A stretch of DNA of 64,000 nt from Novosphingopyxis iocasae (GTDB lineage Bacteria > Pseudomonadota > Alphaproteobacteria > Sphingomonadales > Sphingomonadaceae), in contig NZ_CP060495.1 in assembly GCF_014334095.1 (NCBI RefSeq), positions 2,317,001 through 2,381,000 of the forward strand. Direction: 5' to 3'. The position numbers and the translations under genes are program-made. Below, piece by piece: positions 1-7,673 of the stretch. How positions within the stretch are numbered: position 1 is the stretch's first letter; the number at the start of each line of letters is the position of its first letter. The notes below the pieces were generated by a model. That model was not told where the DNA came from. It did no database searches and was given only the letters and a program-made list of their open reading frames with translations.

Positions 1-2
1 GA

Positions 3-2309
3 GCACTCATTACCAACATCGATCCGGATGACGATGAGCGAGCACATTTCTGGTCTCTGGTCGAAGCTCACGAACGCAGGCCAGGCCCGGATATGATGAC
101 GGTACATCCCTGTCAAAATCCAGAGTTCTGGCAGAAAGTTGCTATCAGTCCAGCCTGCCCTACAGAGCTACGCACCAAGCTCGACGGGCCTACCGCCAAT
201 GACGGGAAGGCTTTCAAGATCGGAAACGGCAAGACCGTGCGTGCCTTCTTGCGCAAACAAGAAGGCTGGTCCGAACCTAGACATGGGGCGAGGACCGATG
301 AAAAATCACCGCCCTTAGCAACATTTGCCGATGGCCGGGGCGGCCGGGTTCAGTATCGCATTGAGTTCGAACTTCCAGAGGAACTGTCGCCGCAGCAAAA
401 CTTCGAGCTTCTCCGCGAATTCTGTGGCGAAATGGAAAGCCGCAAAATTCCATTCGTGGCGGTGATGCATGCGCCGGACCATCATAACCATGATGCAAAC
501 TGGCATGCACACATTGCCTATTATGATCGACCGTGCCGAAAGATAGAACGTAGCGACATCGAAGGCTTGGCAGAAAAAGGCTACGACACCGCGCAGTTAA
601 GCCCTGGCATGTGGGATTTTGCCGTTACGCTGCCTGTACCTGGCCGTAGCAACCGTAACGTATCTCCGCTGCGACAGAAAAAAGTCGCCGAAGTCAGCCG
701 AACGCAGACCTGGCCGAAGAAACTGCGCGTGCGCCTGGCAGAGATCACTAATGGCCACCTCGATCGCGCGGGAATTCAGCGTAGCGTCGACGCCGGTACT
801 TTTGCGGACATGGGTATCGTGGCGGTTCCGCAGGAACATCTCGGCACTCGAACGAACGCCGCAGAAACGCAAGGACAGGCAACCAAGACCGGCGTCGCAA
901 ATGAAGAGAAGCAATGGCAGGCCGTGCAGGCCGAAGCCGAGGCGCTTCACCTGCAGCTGATGTATCAGGCTGAGGGTCGGATCGATGGATGCGCTGCGCG
1001 CATGAAGAACGCACCCAGCAAAGATAGCGTTAGCGTTGAGACCCTCCGCAGCGAACTCGCTCAGTCTGCTCTCCTCAGGAAGCAAATATTTCTCCTTGAA
1101 CAAGAAATCTATCGAGCTGCTTCCCGAGCTTTCATGGTTCGTCAACGTAATGAAAAGCTGCAGCGAGCATACGAGGCGAAGGAAGAAACGGCCAATCTGA
1201 GGGCGCATAATCAGGCAGAAGCACTGGTTGAAGAAGCGTCGGCGTATCTTCAGCGCCTCGACAATTACCTATCCGAAGAAAAAGCACTGCTTTTGCAATG
1301 GCGAGCAGAGGCAGATCAATGCGAGGCCAATTCAAGGGCTATTGAGCAGTCACTGGGCAAGCAATCTCCGCCCGAAAACCTTGTTGCGCCCAGACTGCAG
1401 CCAGAAAATATCAAACGCTTCGGCGAAGACGCGCCGAAGTCTCATGACAGGCCAGTCTCGCGCGCGAATTTTTCCTCGAGAATCGAAAACGCAAACAGGA
1501 AGGATAGACAAAGGTCAGCGGTCGAGGCGCTCCCTGATCAATCTCCTCTCGCTATATCTGAGGATAAGCCGCTCAGCGGACACAATGCGCCCGGTTTCGT
1601 CAAAATCGATAGCGTAGAAAGTCCGCAACGCTCTACGGTCAAACAAGCCAAAACTGCAAATCGTGCCGCTTCAGCCGCCCCTCCGATGAGGACGCGCGCT
1701 CCAGTACCAAAACGAAAAGTCGCGACATCGAAGGCGACGGCTACCGCTGAGCAAAAGCGTCCAACGAGTTTCCCTCTTAGTTACCGCATCGAACGCTTCG
1801 TTTGGCGTATGGGCGAATATCGCTGCGAACTCGAAATGGATGATCGGAACGTCGTTTTGCCAGTGACCCAGAATATCGAGCGTTGGGGATTAACCTATGA
1901 CGACGTCAAATCTTCGAGCTGTCAGCAACCTCTCCGTGCGCAGTATATCCATTTTGAAAAAGCATGGGACTTGTACGAGTCCGACGCGCGCATTCACGCG
2001 AGGACATGGGCGCTTGAAGAGTTCGATAGCGACCTTCTGAAAGAGGTTAATGTCAGCGAAAAAACCAAGGAGGTCGCCGAACGCTACGCTGGAACCAACA
2101 AGCTTCTGGAATTGATTCACCGGGTCGACTGGCAGATCAGGAATGACAAGCGACTGCCAACAAGGATCGAGCAGCTCAGGAAACGGGGCATTGATGTCGA
2201 TTCTCGAGTTCCATGGACTCCGCCGAGAATGCCGGCAGAACCGCTACAAGTGCGCTCGTTGGTGCTGAGAGGCCGACCTGGATTAAGCATAGGCGGATTG
2301 GAGATCTAA
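3..2309 (+). CDS. MobA/MobL-family relaxase, 5' end cut off by window edge
   Basis: DNA relaxase expected to nick oriT and lead the strand during conjugal mobilisation. The frame is open from base 3, so the start lies upstream of the window; the ATG at 93 is internal, because the codons before it encode FWSLVEAHERR, which fits the conserved LW..vE..E segment of MobA/MobL. About 160 residues into the visible protein is the metal-binding motif HAPDHHNHDANWHAHI, matching the three-histidine relaxase motif, preceded by the usual ELP.EL segment. The catalytic N-terminal tyrosine region is not visible. After about residue 300 the protein is helical and charged with no helicase domain I can recognise. 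It marks this stretch as part of a mobilisable element. Confidence 0.82.
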   Translation, partial: ALITNIDPDDDERAHFWSLVEAHERRPGPDMMTVHPCQNPEFWQKVAISPACPTELRTKLDGPTANDGKAFKIGNGKTVRAFLRKQEGWSEPRHGARTDEKSPPLATFADGRGGRVQYRIEFELPEELSPQQNFELLREFCGEMESRKIPFVAVMHAPDHHNHDANWHAHIAYYDRPCRKIERSDIEGLAEKGYDTAQLSPGMWDFAVTLPVPGRSNRNVSPLRQKKVAEVSRTQTWPKKLRVRLAEITNGHLDRAGIQRSVDAGTFADMGIVAVPQEHLGTRTNAAETQGQATKTGVANEEKQWQAVQAEAEALHLQLMYQAEGRIDGCAARMKNAPSKDSVSVETLRSELAQSALLRKQIFLLEQEIYRAASRAFMVRQRNEKLQRAYEAKEETANLRAHNQAEALVEEASAYLQRLDNYLSEEKALLLQWRAEADQCEANSRAIEQSLGKQSPPENLVAPRLQPENIKRFGEDAPKSHDRPVSRANFSSRIENANRKDRQRSAVEALPDQSPLAISEDKPLSGHNAPGFVKIDSVESPQRSTVKQAKTANRAASAAPPMRTRAPVPKRKVATSKATATAEQKRPTSFPLSYRIERFVWRMGEYRCELEMDDRNVVLPVTQNIERWGLTYDDVKSSSCQQPLRAQYIHFEKAWDLYESDARIHARTWALEEFDSDLLKEVNVSEKTKEVAERYAGTNKLLELIHRVDWQIRNDKRLPTRIEQLRKRGIDVDSRVPWTPPRMPAEPLQVRSLVLRGRPGLSIGGLEI

Positions 2310-2513
2310 TGTGCCCCGGCAACCAACCTGGGAGCGCTCGCTAGTTCGCCAAACCTTCTTCTCGAGAAGGAAAAGCGAGCCGCCCAGCGGCCGCTTTATC
2401 AGTAGATTCAGGAGTGAAGAAATTGCCGGAAGCGAACCGGCAAGGTGAAAGGAAAAGAGCTTGGATGCTCGGCTCCTGCCTCGCCGGTTCGAACACGAAC
2501 CGAAAGGCAATCC
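2310..2513 (+). promoter_or_regulatory. Leader with several hairpins between relaxase and exonuclease genes
   Basis: Non-coding spacer with stacked inverted repeats: CTTCTC/GAGAAG at 2358-2369; AAGCG.GCCGC-CCA-GCGGC.CGCTT at 2373-2396 followed by TTATC; TTGCCGG/CCGGCAA at 2423-2443; and GGTTCG/CGAACC just before the start of the next gene. The second resembles a Rho-independent terminator or attenuator. The last lies against the ribosome binding site GAAAGG. Together they suggest that the downstream operon is separated from, or attenuated relative to, the relaxase gene. Confidence 0.5.
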
Positions 2514-3404
2514 ATGAACGAAGATTATTCAAACGAGGCCAGCGAGCAGCTGGCCAGGCAGCTGGAGCGCAATGAGCGCTACCGCGTGCTGCGCGCGGTC
2601 CCTGATCGCTTTACCAATATGCCGGAGGACGGCGCGCCTCCGGACGGCCGCTGTATCGCGATCGTTGATACCGAGACGACGGGTCTCGATGCTGACGAGG
2701 ACAGCATCATCGAGCTCGCGATTATGCTGCTGTTCGTCGGCGATAATGGGAGCGTGCTGGGGCATCTCGGACCGATCAGCTGGCTGCAGGATCCGAAGGC
2801 CGTTCTTAACCATCGGATCAGCATGATCACGGGGCTGGAGGACGAGGATCTTCTGGGCCAAATGATCGACGACGAGTTTGCATGGAAAATGCTCGCACGG
2901 GCCGACCTCATCGTGGCGCACAACGCGCCGTTCGATGCTGTGTTTATCGAACGCCGCTATCCGCAGATTGCGGGCAAGCCCTGGGCCTGCTCCGGCAGCG
3001 AGATCGACTGGCTGGCCTTGGGCTTCGATGGGCGTGCGCAGCAGCACCTGCTGATGCAGGCGGGATCGTTCAGCAAAGCGCATCGGGCAGGCGACGATGT
3101 ATGGTCGCTGTTCTGGCTTCTGCAGCAGCGCCAGACCGATCCGAACGGCGATCGCGTGCGAACGCATCTCGCGCGGCTGATCGAAGCGTCCGACAGGCTG
3201 AGCGTCATGATCGAAGCGCGAGGCGCTCCGTATGACAAGAAAGATGTGCTGAAAGCGCGCGGCTACAGCTGGAACCCCGCCAGGAGGTTCTGGCAAAAAG
3301 AGCTGCCCGAAGCCGATGTGCCGTTCGAAGAAGCCTGGGCTTTCCGCAACGGCCTGCCAGCTCTTGCAACACGCACCGTAACAGCCAGCGAACGCCATCG
3401 CTGA
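2514..3404 (+). CDS. DnaQ-like 3'-5' exonuclease (DEDDh) of the mobile element
   Basis: Predicted 3'-5' exonuclease with the RNase H-like DnaQ fold. The three exonuclease motifs are intact: DTETTG at about residues 52-57, HNAPFD at 136-141 and HRAGDD at 190-195, giving the D-E-D-D residues and the histidine of the DEDDh class. The 296-residue protein has an extra C-terminal region of about 90 residues ending in a basic and aromatic segment (KARGYSWNPARRFW). I chose ATG 2514, which has GAAAGG upstream; the same frame is open further upstream but runs through the hairpin leader. It is the first of four same-strand genes. Element-borne exonucleases of this kind may act in plasmid replication or in processing incoming DNA; that role is inference. 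Confidence 0.85.
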   Translation: MNEDYSNEASEQLARQLERNERYRVLRAVPDRFTNMPEDGAPPDGRCIAIVDTETTGLDADEDSIIELAIMLLFVGDNGSVLGHLGPISWLQDPKAVLNHRISMITGLEDEDLLGQMIDDEFAWKMLARADLIVAHNAPFDAVFIERRYPQIAGKPWACSGSEIDWLALGFDGRAQQHLLMQAGSFSKAHRAGDDVWSLFWLLQQRQTDPNGDRVRTHLARLIEASDRLSVMIEARGAPYDKKDVLKARGYSWNPARRFWQKELPEADVPFEEAWAFRNGLPALATRTVTASERHR

Positions 3405-3430
3405 TTGCCCGAAAACCCATCAACAAATGC

Positions 3431-3470
3431 AGCACATGGCCCGCCCCGAGCGGGCTTTGTGCTTTCTAGG
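3431..3470 (+). promoter_or_regulatory. Hairpin directly upstream of the second exonuclease gene
   Basis: Two-part stem AGCACA..GCCCGC-CCCGA-GCGGGC..TGTGCT at 3431-3463, immediately followed by the Shine-Dalgarno sequence AGGAG at 3469. The stem is G+C-rich and ends in a T-rich stretch, so it could act as a terminator or attenuator, or protect the 5' end of a processed mRNA. Confidence 0.55.
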
Positions 3471-3479
3471 AGATTTTAC

Positions 3480-4334
3480 ATGACCAACGCCCTCAATATG
3501 CTCGAGCAAATGTTGGAGAAGGAAGCCCGCCAGTTCGAAGGCCAGAATGGCGAAAAGGCCGAGCCCAAGACCAGCTCGATCTTCGTGCTCGACCTGGAGT
3601 TTCTCTGGGACCGCGATGCCCATGCGGGCTACAAGATCTGTGAAGGCACCACGGCCTGCGATGACATCCGCTGGCCGTTCCACCAGGTGGCCGCGGCGTG
3701 CTGGCTGACGGCCCGGTTCTCGGCCACGAGCGACGTACCGGAGATCACTGGCCCCACGGTTCTATCGCTGGAGACCGTGAGCGAACGGGATCTGCTCGAA
3801 AACCTGTTCGAGGCGCTGCATCGAAGCCCGGCATCGATCCTTGTCACCTGGGGCGGAGAAGCGCGCGATCTGGCGGTCCTGCGGCACCGGGCTGCGGTTC
3901 TTGACCTGGTTCTGCCCATGCAGCTTAGGCCCAGCTCTCCGCACGCACCCCAGCGGCTCGATCTGTGCCGGGATGTCTGCGTTCAGGCGACACCGGTTCA
4001 TCTGTCAGAATATGCCGCAGCCAGCTCGATCCCTTGCAAGCCGATCCCGTCGAAGCAGATCGGCCTGCTGGCGGAGCAAGGCGAATGGGGCAAGGTACGC
4101 GAACAGGTGTCAGCCGACGTGCTGACCACCACGATCATCGCGATGCGGCACCTTGCTGCTCGCGAACTGATCAGCTGCGACCGCACCAGAAGCGTGACGG
4201 CCGTGGCTGAAGCTGCATCCGAGACGATCCCGTACAGCAAGTTCGTGAACCGCGATCTCGTGCCCTGGGCTTCCGGACAGGCGACGAAGGTGCGAGGCCA
4301 AACGGTATCGCTGGCTGAAGCCGCGCTCAACTGA
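3480..4334 (+). CDS. Second predicted 3'-5' exonuclease (PolB-exonuclease-like DEDD fold)
   Basis: A 284-residue protein that appears to be a divergent member of the DnaQ/PolB exonuclease superfamily. The pattern is DLEF at about residues 38-41 (D-x-E), WGGEARDLAVLRHRA near 124-138 (which replaces the usual fNG..fDlp.L..Ra), LDLCRDV near 160, and SADVLTTT near 211-218 supplying the last aspartate. This order resembles the predicted exonucleases related to the PolB exonuclease domain. Start ATG 3480 is set by AGGAG ten bases upstream. It follows another DnaQ-fold gene by 75 bp, so the element carries two exonucleases in tandem. Activity is not certain, because the second motif has EA where NG is expected. 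Confidence 0.62.
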   Translation: MTNALNMLEQMLEKEARQFEGQNGEKAEPKTSSIFVLDLEFLWDRDAHAGYKICEGTTACDDIRWPFHQVAAACWLTARFSATSDVPEITGPTVLSLETVSERDLLENLFEALHRSPASILVTWGGEARDLAVLRHRAAVLDLVLPMQLRPSSPHAPQRLDLCRDVCVQATPVHLSEYAAASSIPCKPIPSKQIGLLAEQGEWGKVREQVSADVLTTTIIAMRHLAARELISCDRTRSVTAVAEAASETIPYSKFVNRDLVPWASGQATKVRGQTVSLAEAALN

Positions 4335-4515
4335 TCGCTGCGCTGACGATCAACTACAACAAGAAGGAGGAAATGCCGATGTAGCCACCACAGCATGCCG
4401 GAGCGCGTCCGGTAAACCATCACGCGCACACCCAATCGCTCGCCAGACCGAGCAACCACCAGCCGCCCGTCATGCAGACGGATGCGGCTATTTTTATGCC
4501 TAAAGGATATACCCA
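4335..4515 (+). promoter_or_regulatory. Intergenic spacer with terminator-like hairpin before the next gene
   Basis: This 181-bp spacer holds CCGGA-gcgcg-TCCGG at 4398-4412 and a stronger hairpin AGCCGC.CCGT-loop-ACGG..GCGGCT at 4461-4489 followed by ATTTTTAT, the classic layout of a Rho-independent terminator, yet only about 20 bp before the next start codon. With the hairpins at 2373-2396 and 3431-3463 it forms a recurring pattern in this operon. Confidence 0.55.
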
Positions 4516-5175
4516 ATGCCGAAGAACAAAACACCATCCCATGCGCTCGCCACGAGCGTCGGCCTTGACAGCTACGCCATCGCGAACACTGCCATTGCGG
4601 CAACGCAGCTGTTCAAGATCCCCGCCCGGCATCCGCATGGTGAGGGACCATGGGAAGACGAGGCCGACAAGATCGCCTGGATCGACGAGCGCACCGGAAC
4701 ACCCTGCATCATCCTGCGCCAGATGAATGGAACGCTGAGCGGCTATGCTGCCGTAGAGCCCGGTCATCCGCTTTATGGCTATAATCATGATGCCATTCCA
4801 TCCGAGCTGCGTGTGGTCTCGCATGGCGGTCTGAACTACGCAGAAGCCTGCAACCAGACGATGCCCGAAGCGATCTCAGTATGCCATGTAGAGCCGCTGA
4901 AGCGGCCCCATACCGACATGCCGGACCGGTTCGCACATGACGGCGACCTATGGTGGTTCGGGTTCGATACGAACCAGGCTTACGACTTCGTGCCGAACGA
5001 GCGCGTCCCCGAGGGGCAGCGGATCCACGACGGCAAGGTCTATCGCGACCAGGCCTATGTGTACCGCGAATGCATCAAGCTGGCCGCGCAGCTGCATCGC
5101 ATCGAGACCGGCGTGGAGGTGCCGATCCCGGCTCACCTTCAGCAGAGCATTCCTCCGATCGGAGGGACCGAGTGA
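4516..5175 (+). CDS. Conserved hypothetical protein of the mobile element
   Basis: A 219-residue soluble protein I cannot assign to a named family. Visible features are a central segment WIDERTGTPCIILRQMNGTL, a conserved-looking SHGGLNYAEACNQ, and WWFGFDTNQAYDFVPNERV near residues 148-166. The W-F-G-F-D core with nearby H and D residues recalls small hypothetical proteins found on plasmids and phages. There is no signal peptide or membrane segment. The gene is third in an operon after two exonucleases; its stop overlaps the next start by one base (TGATG), so translation of the two is probably coupled. No function is claimed. Confidence 0.72.
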   Translation: MPKNKTPSHALATSVGLDSYAIANTAIAATQLFKIPARHPHGEGPWEDEADKIAWIDERTGTPCIILRQMNGTLSGYAAVEPGHPLYGYNHDAIPSELRVVSHGGLNYAEACNQTMPEAISVCHVEPLKRPHTDMPDRFAHDGDLWWFGFDTNQAYDFVPNERVPEGQRIHDGKVYRDQAYVYRECIKLAAQLHRIETGVEVPIPAHLQQSIPPIGGTE

Positions 5176-5990
5176 TGAGCATGTTCGACGAAGCACCGGA
5201 TTACGAACGGGTCCGCAACCCCAACCTGCCCTGGGGCTACTGGCTGATGCACGACAACCAGGGCGATGAGCGCATCGTGGACGAGGCAGGCGAGCGTTGG
5301 CGCTCGGTGCGCGATTACTTCTGGCTCTATCGCCTCGGTATGGCGCCGCTGAGCGCACCGGAGCAGGAAGAGGCGCTGGAGTTCCTCCTCACCATGCTGG
5401 CGGTCATTGACCGCCGGACCTTGGGGATCGAGGAATATGTCCACGACCTGTTCGACAACGATTGGAACGTCGGCCGGCATTATGGCCAATGGCTGATCAC
5501 GCAGCGGCTGATCGTCTATGAGAGGCGGGGCCGCCCGCACGGGCCGCTGACCGCCGAAGGCCAGGCGGTGCTGCTCATGCTGGCCTCCACCCGGTCACCG
5601 GAGCATGCCCCGATCCCGATCGGTCTGCGCTGGGTGTACGCACGGCGTGGTCTGGACCGCGGCAACACCCGTACCCGCCTGAAAGAGCTGCTTGCCGAGC
5701 AGGAGGCGTTCGCCGACCAGCTCGTCTGCCGGTTCGCACGCAAGACCATCGCCGATCTGCCAGCCATCGTGCTGGTCGGCGAGGGCTTTGGTCCAGCCAT
5801 CCCGCTGCGCCGTACGATCTGGTCGATGACATTCCCCTACGATCACGCACGCGACCGGTTCTACCTGTGGCTGCACGAGCGGGTCGACCGCTGGGACGCG
5901 TGGGGCGAGATGGCCGCAACCGACGGCGGGCGGGCACTCAGCGAACACCTGATGCAGCTGGCGTTTGCGGATCGAGACGGCGCCATATGA
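5175..5990 (+). CDS. Conserved hypothetical protein, last gene of the exonuclease operon
   Basis: A 271-residue soluble protein, rich in Trp, Arg and acidic residues, with no family I recognise. The start ATG 5175 shares one base with the stop of the preceding gene and has GGAGGGAC upstream, which fixes the start despite an open frame further upstream. The sequence around residues 85-130 (RHYGQWLITQRLIVYERRG, then GPLTAEGQAVLLML) resembles a winged-helix-like helix-turn-helix with a wing, followed by an LTAEG segment, so a DNA-binding role is possible but unproven. A 13-bp inverted repeat follows eight bases after the stop and probably ends the operon. Confidence 0.72.
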   Translation: MSMFDEAPDYERVRNPNLPWGYWLMHDNQGDERIVDEAGERWRSVRDYFWLYRLGMAPLSAPEQEEALEFLLTMLAVIDRRTLGIEEYVHDLFDNDWNVGRHYGQWLITQRLIVYERRGRPHGPLTAEGQAVLLMLASTRSPEHAPIPIGLRWVYARRGLDRGNTRTRLKELLAEQEAFADQLVCRFARKTIADLPAIVLVGEGFGPAIPLRRTIWSMTFPYDHARDRFYLWLHERVDRWDAWGEMAATDGGRALSEHLMQLAFADRDGAI

Positions 5991-5998
5991 TGATGGAT

Positions 5999-6039
5999 CA
6001 AGCCGCGGGAAACGACGCGCTGCTTCTTCCCGCGGCTTG
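5999..6039 (+). terminator. 13-bp perfect inverted repeat closing the operon
   Basis: CAAGCCGCGGGAA at 5999-6011 is the exact reverse complement of TTCCCGCGGCTTG at 6027-6039, with a 15-base loop. It starts just past the stop codon at 5990. There is no clear U-run, so it is either a weak intrinsic terminator or an mRNA 3'-end stabiliser. Confidence 0.55.
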
Positions 6040-6149
6040 GTCGTGAATTAGATGATACTCGGAGGCCGAAACTCGGTGCGGGGCTGACCGCCTGATTCCT
6101 CGGGCGGGATCACGATATATTGATAGCCATATACCGTATAAATCGGCCT

Positions 6150-6806
6150 CTAACTCAGATCTCTAGTACGAATGTAAGGTTTTGGCTGATAGATCAGTTT
6201 TTCGGCAAGTTTGCGGGAATCAAGCACGGGCTTTCCGCGCGACAAGCCAATGATTGCACCGACATCATCAGCGAATCTCGCGGCTTGTTGCAACAAGAAC
6301 GATCGGTCTTGCCCGTCTTCTGCCCAACACGCCAGCGCGCCGAAGTGCAGAATCATGAGCTTGGCCGCAGATTCACAGAGAGGGGCTGGCGCGACCTCTT
6401 CTAGGCCCTCTTTCAAAAAAAATGAAACGAGCGCCTTCAAGTCTTTCAGATGATTAATCGCTACCGAATCTGACGAAGGCCCCACCCGGCTAAATATCAA
6501 ACAGCCAGGAGGGTCATTCTGAAGAAAGAGATCGATAGCCCCTTCATATACTTTCTCTATCTGCGCAAATTCTGAGATTTAATTCGGAAATTGACGAACT
6601 GTGTTGGACATCAGCTTGATAGCAAATCGAATTCCAGCCGTTCTGAAAGCGTCGGACTTATCCTTGAAGTGAGAATAAAAGGATGACCGGCACAAAGGCG
6701 TTTCCGTCACAATTAGACTGATCGTGCAGCGGTCGTAGCCGTAGCGGTGGAATAGATCCATCACATAGTTAGCTGCGTCGTCGAAAGATTTAGTGCTAAG
6801 TGCCAT
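6150..6806 (-). pseudogene. TetR-family regulator interrupted by an in-frame stop codon
   Basis: Read on the minus strand from ATG at 6806, the first 75 codons encode a typical TetR helix-turn-helix: AANYVMDLFHRYGYD, then TISLIVTETPLCRSSFYSHF and DKSDAF. A TAA at 6581-6579 then stops the frame. The same frame continues without any other stop to 6150 and encodes a TetR-like C-terminal domain (YEGAIDLFL, PPGCLIF, later GALACWAEDGQDRSFL). The whole would be about 218 residues, normal for the family, so this is one gene with a single nonsense codon and not two genes. A sequencing error cannot be excluded. Base composition is more A+T-rich than the flanking genes. Confidence 0.72.
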
Positions 6807-6886
6807 ACGCGCAGTAAATAGGTTATCAGCACCGCTTTGCCAAGTATAACGAAATAGTGTCCTGGCGAGGGACAAATAATCTTGCA

Positions 6887-7356
6887 GTCCAGAACGTGCG
6901 GTCCAGAACGTGCGGTCCAGAACGTGCGGTCCAGAACGTGCGGTCCAGAACGTGCGGTCCAGAACGTGCGGTCCAGAACGTGCGGTCCAGAACGTGCGGT
7001 CCAGAACGTGCGGTCCAGAACGTGCGGTCCAGAACGTGCGGTCCAGAACGTGCGGTCCAGAACGTGCGGTCCAGAACGTGCGGTCCAGAACGTGCGGTCC
7101 AGAACGTGCGGTCCAGAACGTGCGGTCCAGAACGTGCGGTCCAGAACGTGCGGTCCAGAACGTGCGGTCCAGAACGTGCGGTCCAGAACGTGCGGTCCAG
7201 AACGTGCGGTCCAGAACGTGCGGTCCAGAACGTGCGGTCCAGAACGTGCGGTCCAGAACGTGCGGTCCAGAACGTGCGGTCCAGAACGTGCGGTCCAGAA
7301 CGTGCGGTCCAGAACGTGCGGTCCAGAACGTGCGGTCCAGAACGTGCGGTCCAGAA
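6887..7356. repeat. Tandem array: 33 perfect copies of a 14-bp unit plus an 8-base partial copy
   Basis: The unit GTCCAGAACGTGCG runs head to tail from 6887 to 7348 (462 bp, 33 copies) with no base change that I can find, then GTCCAGAA before the sequence diverges at 7357. It begins about 80 bp upstream of the start of the broken TetR gene. There are no spacers, so it is not a CRISPR array. The unit is not palindromic. Perfect identity implies recent expansion by slippage or unequal recombination, or strong homogenisation. Confidence 0.97.
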
Positions 7357-7673
7357 TTATGGTTTTCTATCGCTCGAAGTTTGGCAACAAGAAATTTTTA
7401 AATCTCTAACACAGCACTATACCGAACTGACAGTCACTCATAAGTATTATTGTCGCGAGGAAAACTAGTAAAGCGCCCTTCAATTCCCCTTCTCTTGACG
7501 AAAGTTACTTAGATGCCTCAAGGTGGCTAGAGTACCTAGTAAATGCCTTGGAACGCGTTAGCTACAATCTCTTTTGACAGGTTCAGCATAGGCAGAACAT
7601 TTTGCATCTGGCTCAGGTAGCTCAAGCTTTGTTGAACAATGACCACGCGTGATAAGTTCGGCTAGAGCAAAGA
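7357..7673. other. Gene-poor, relatively A+T-rich stretch right of the array
   Basis: No convincing gene. One plus-strand frame is open for 48 codons (7431-7577, ending LDASRWLEYLVNALERVSYN-type sequence) but has no ATG or GTG start or ribosome binding site; it may be the remnant of a gene once divergent from the TetR regulator. The rest shows nothing I can name. Confidence 0.45.

Noticed and set aside
2529-3398. 289-residue minus-strand frame
   Set aside because: Antisense to the DEDDh exonuclease, which has all its motifs.
6150-6500. Separate small gene on the minus strand
   Set aside because: It is in the same frame as the TetR N-terminal half upstream, and the combined length fits one TetR protein.
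6887-7356. CRISPR array
   Set aside because: The 14-bp units are directly adjacent with no spacers, and no cas genes are near.
6857-7468. Repeat-protein gene reading through the array
   Set aside because: No ATG with a ribosome binding site; all frames are open only because the unit lacks stops.
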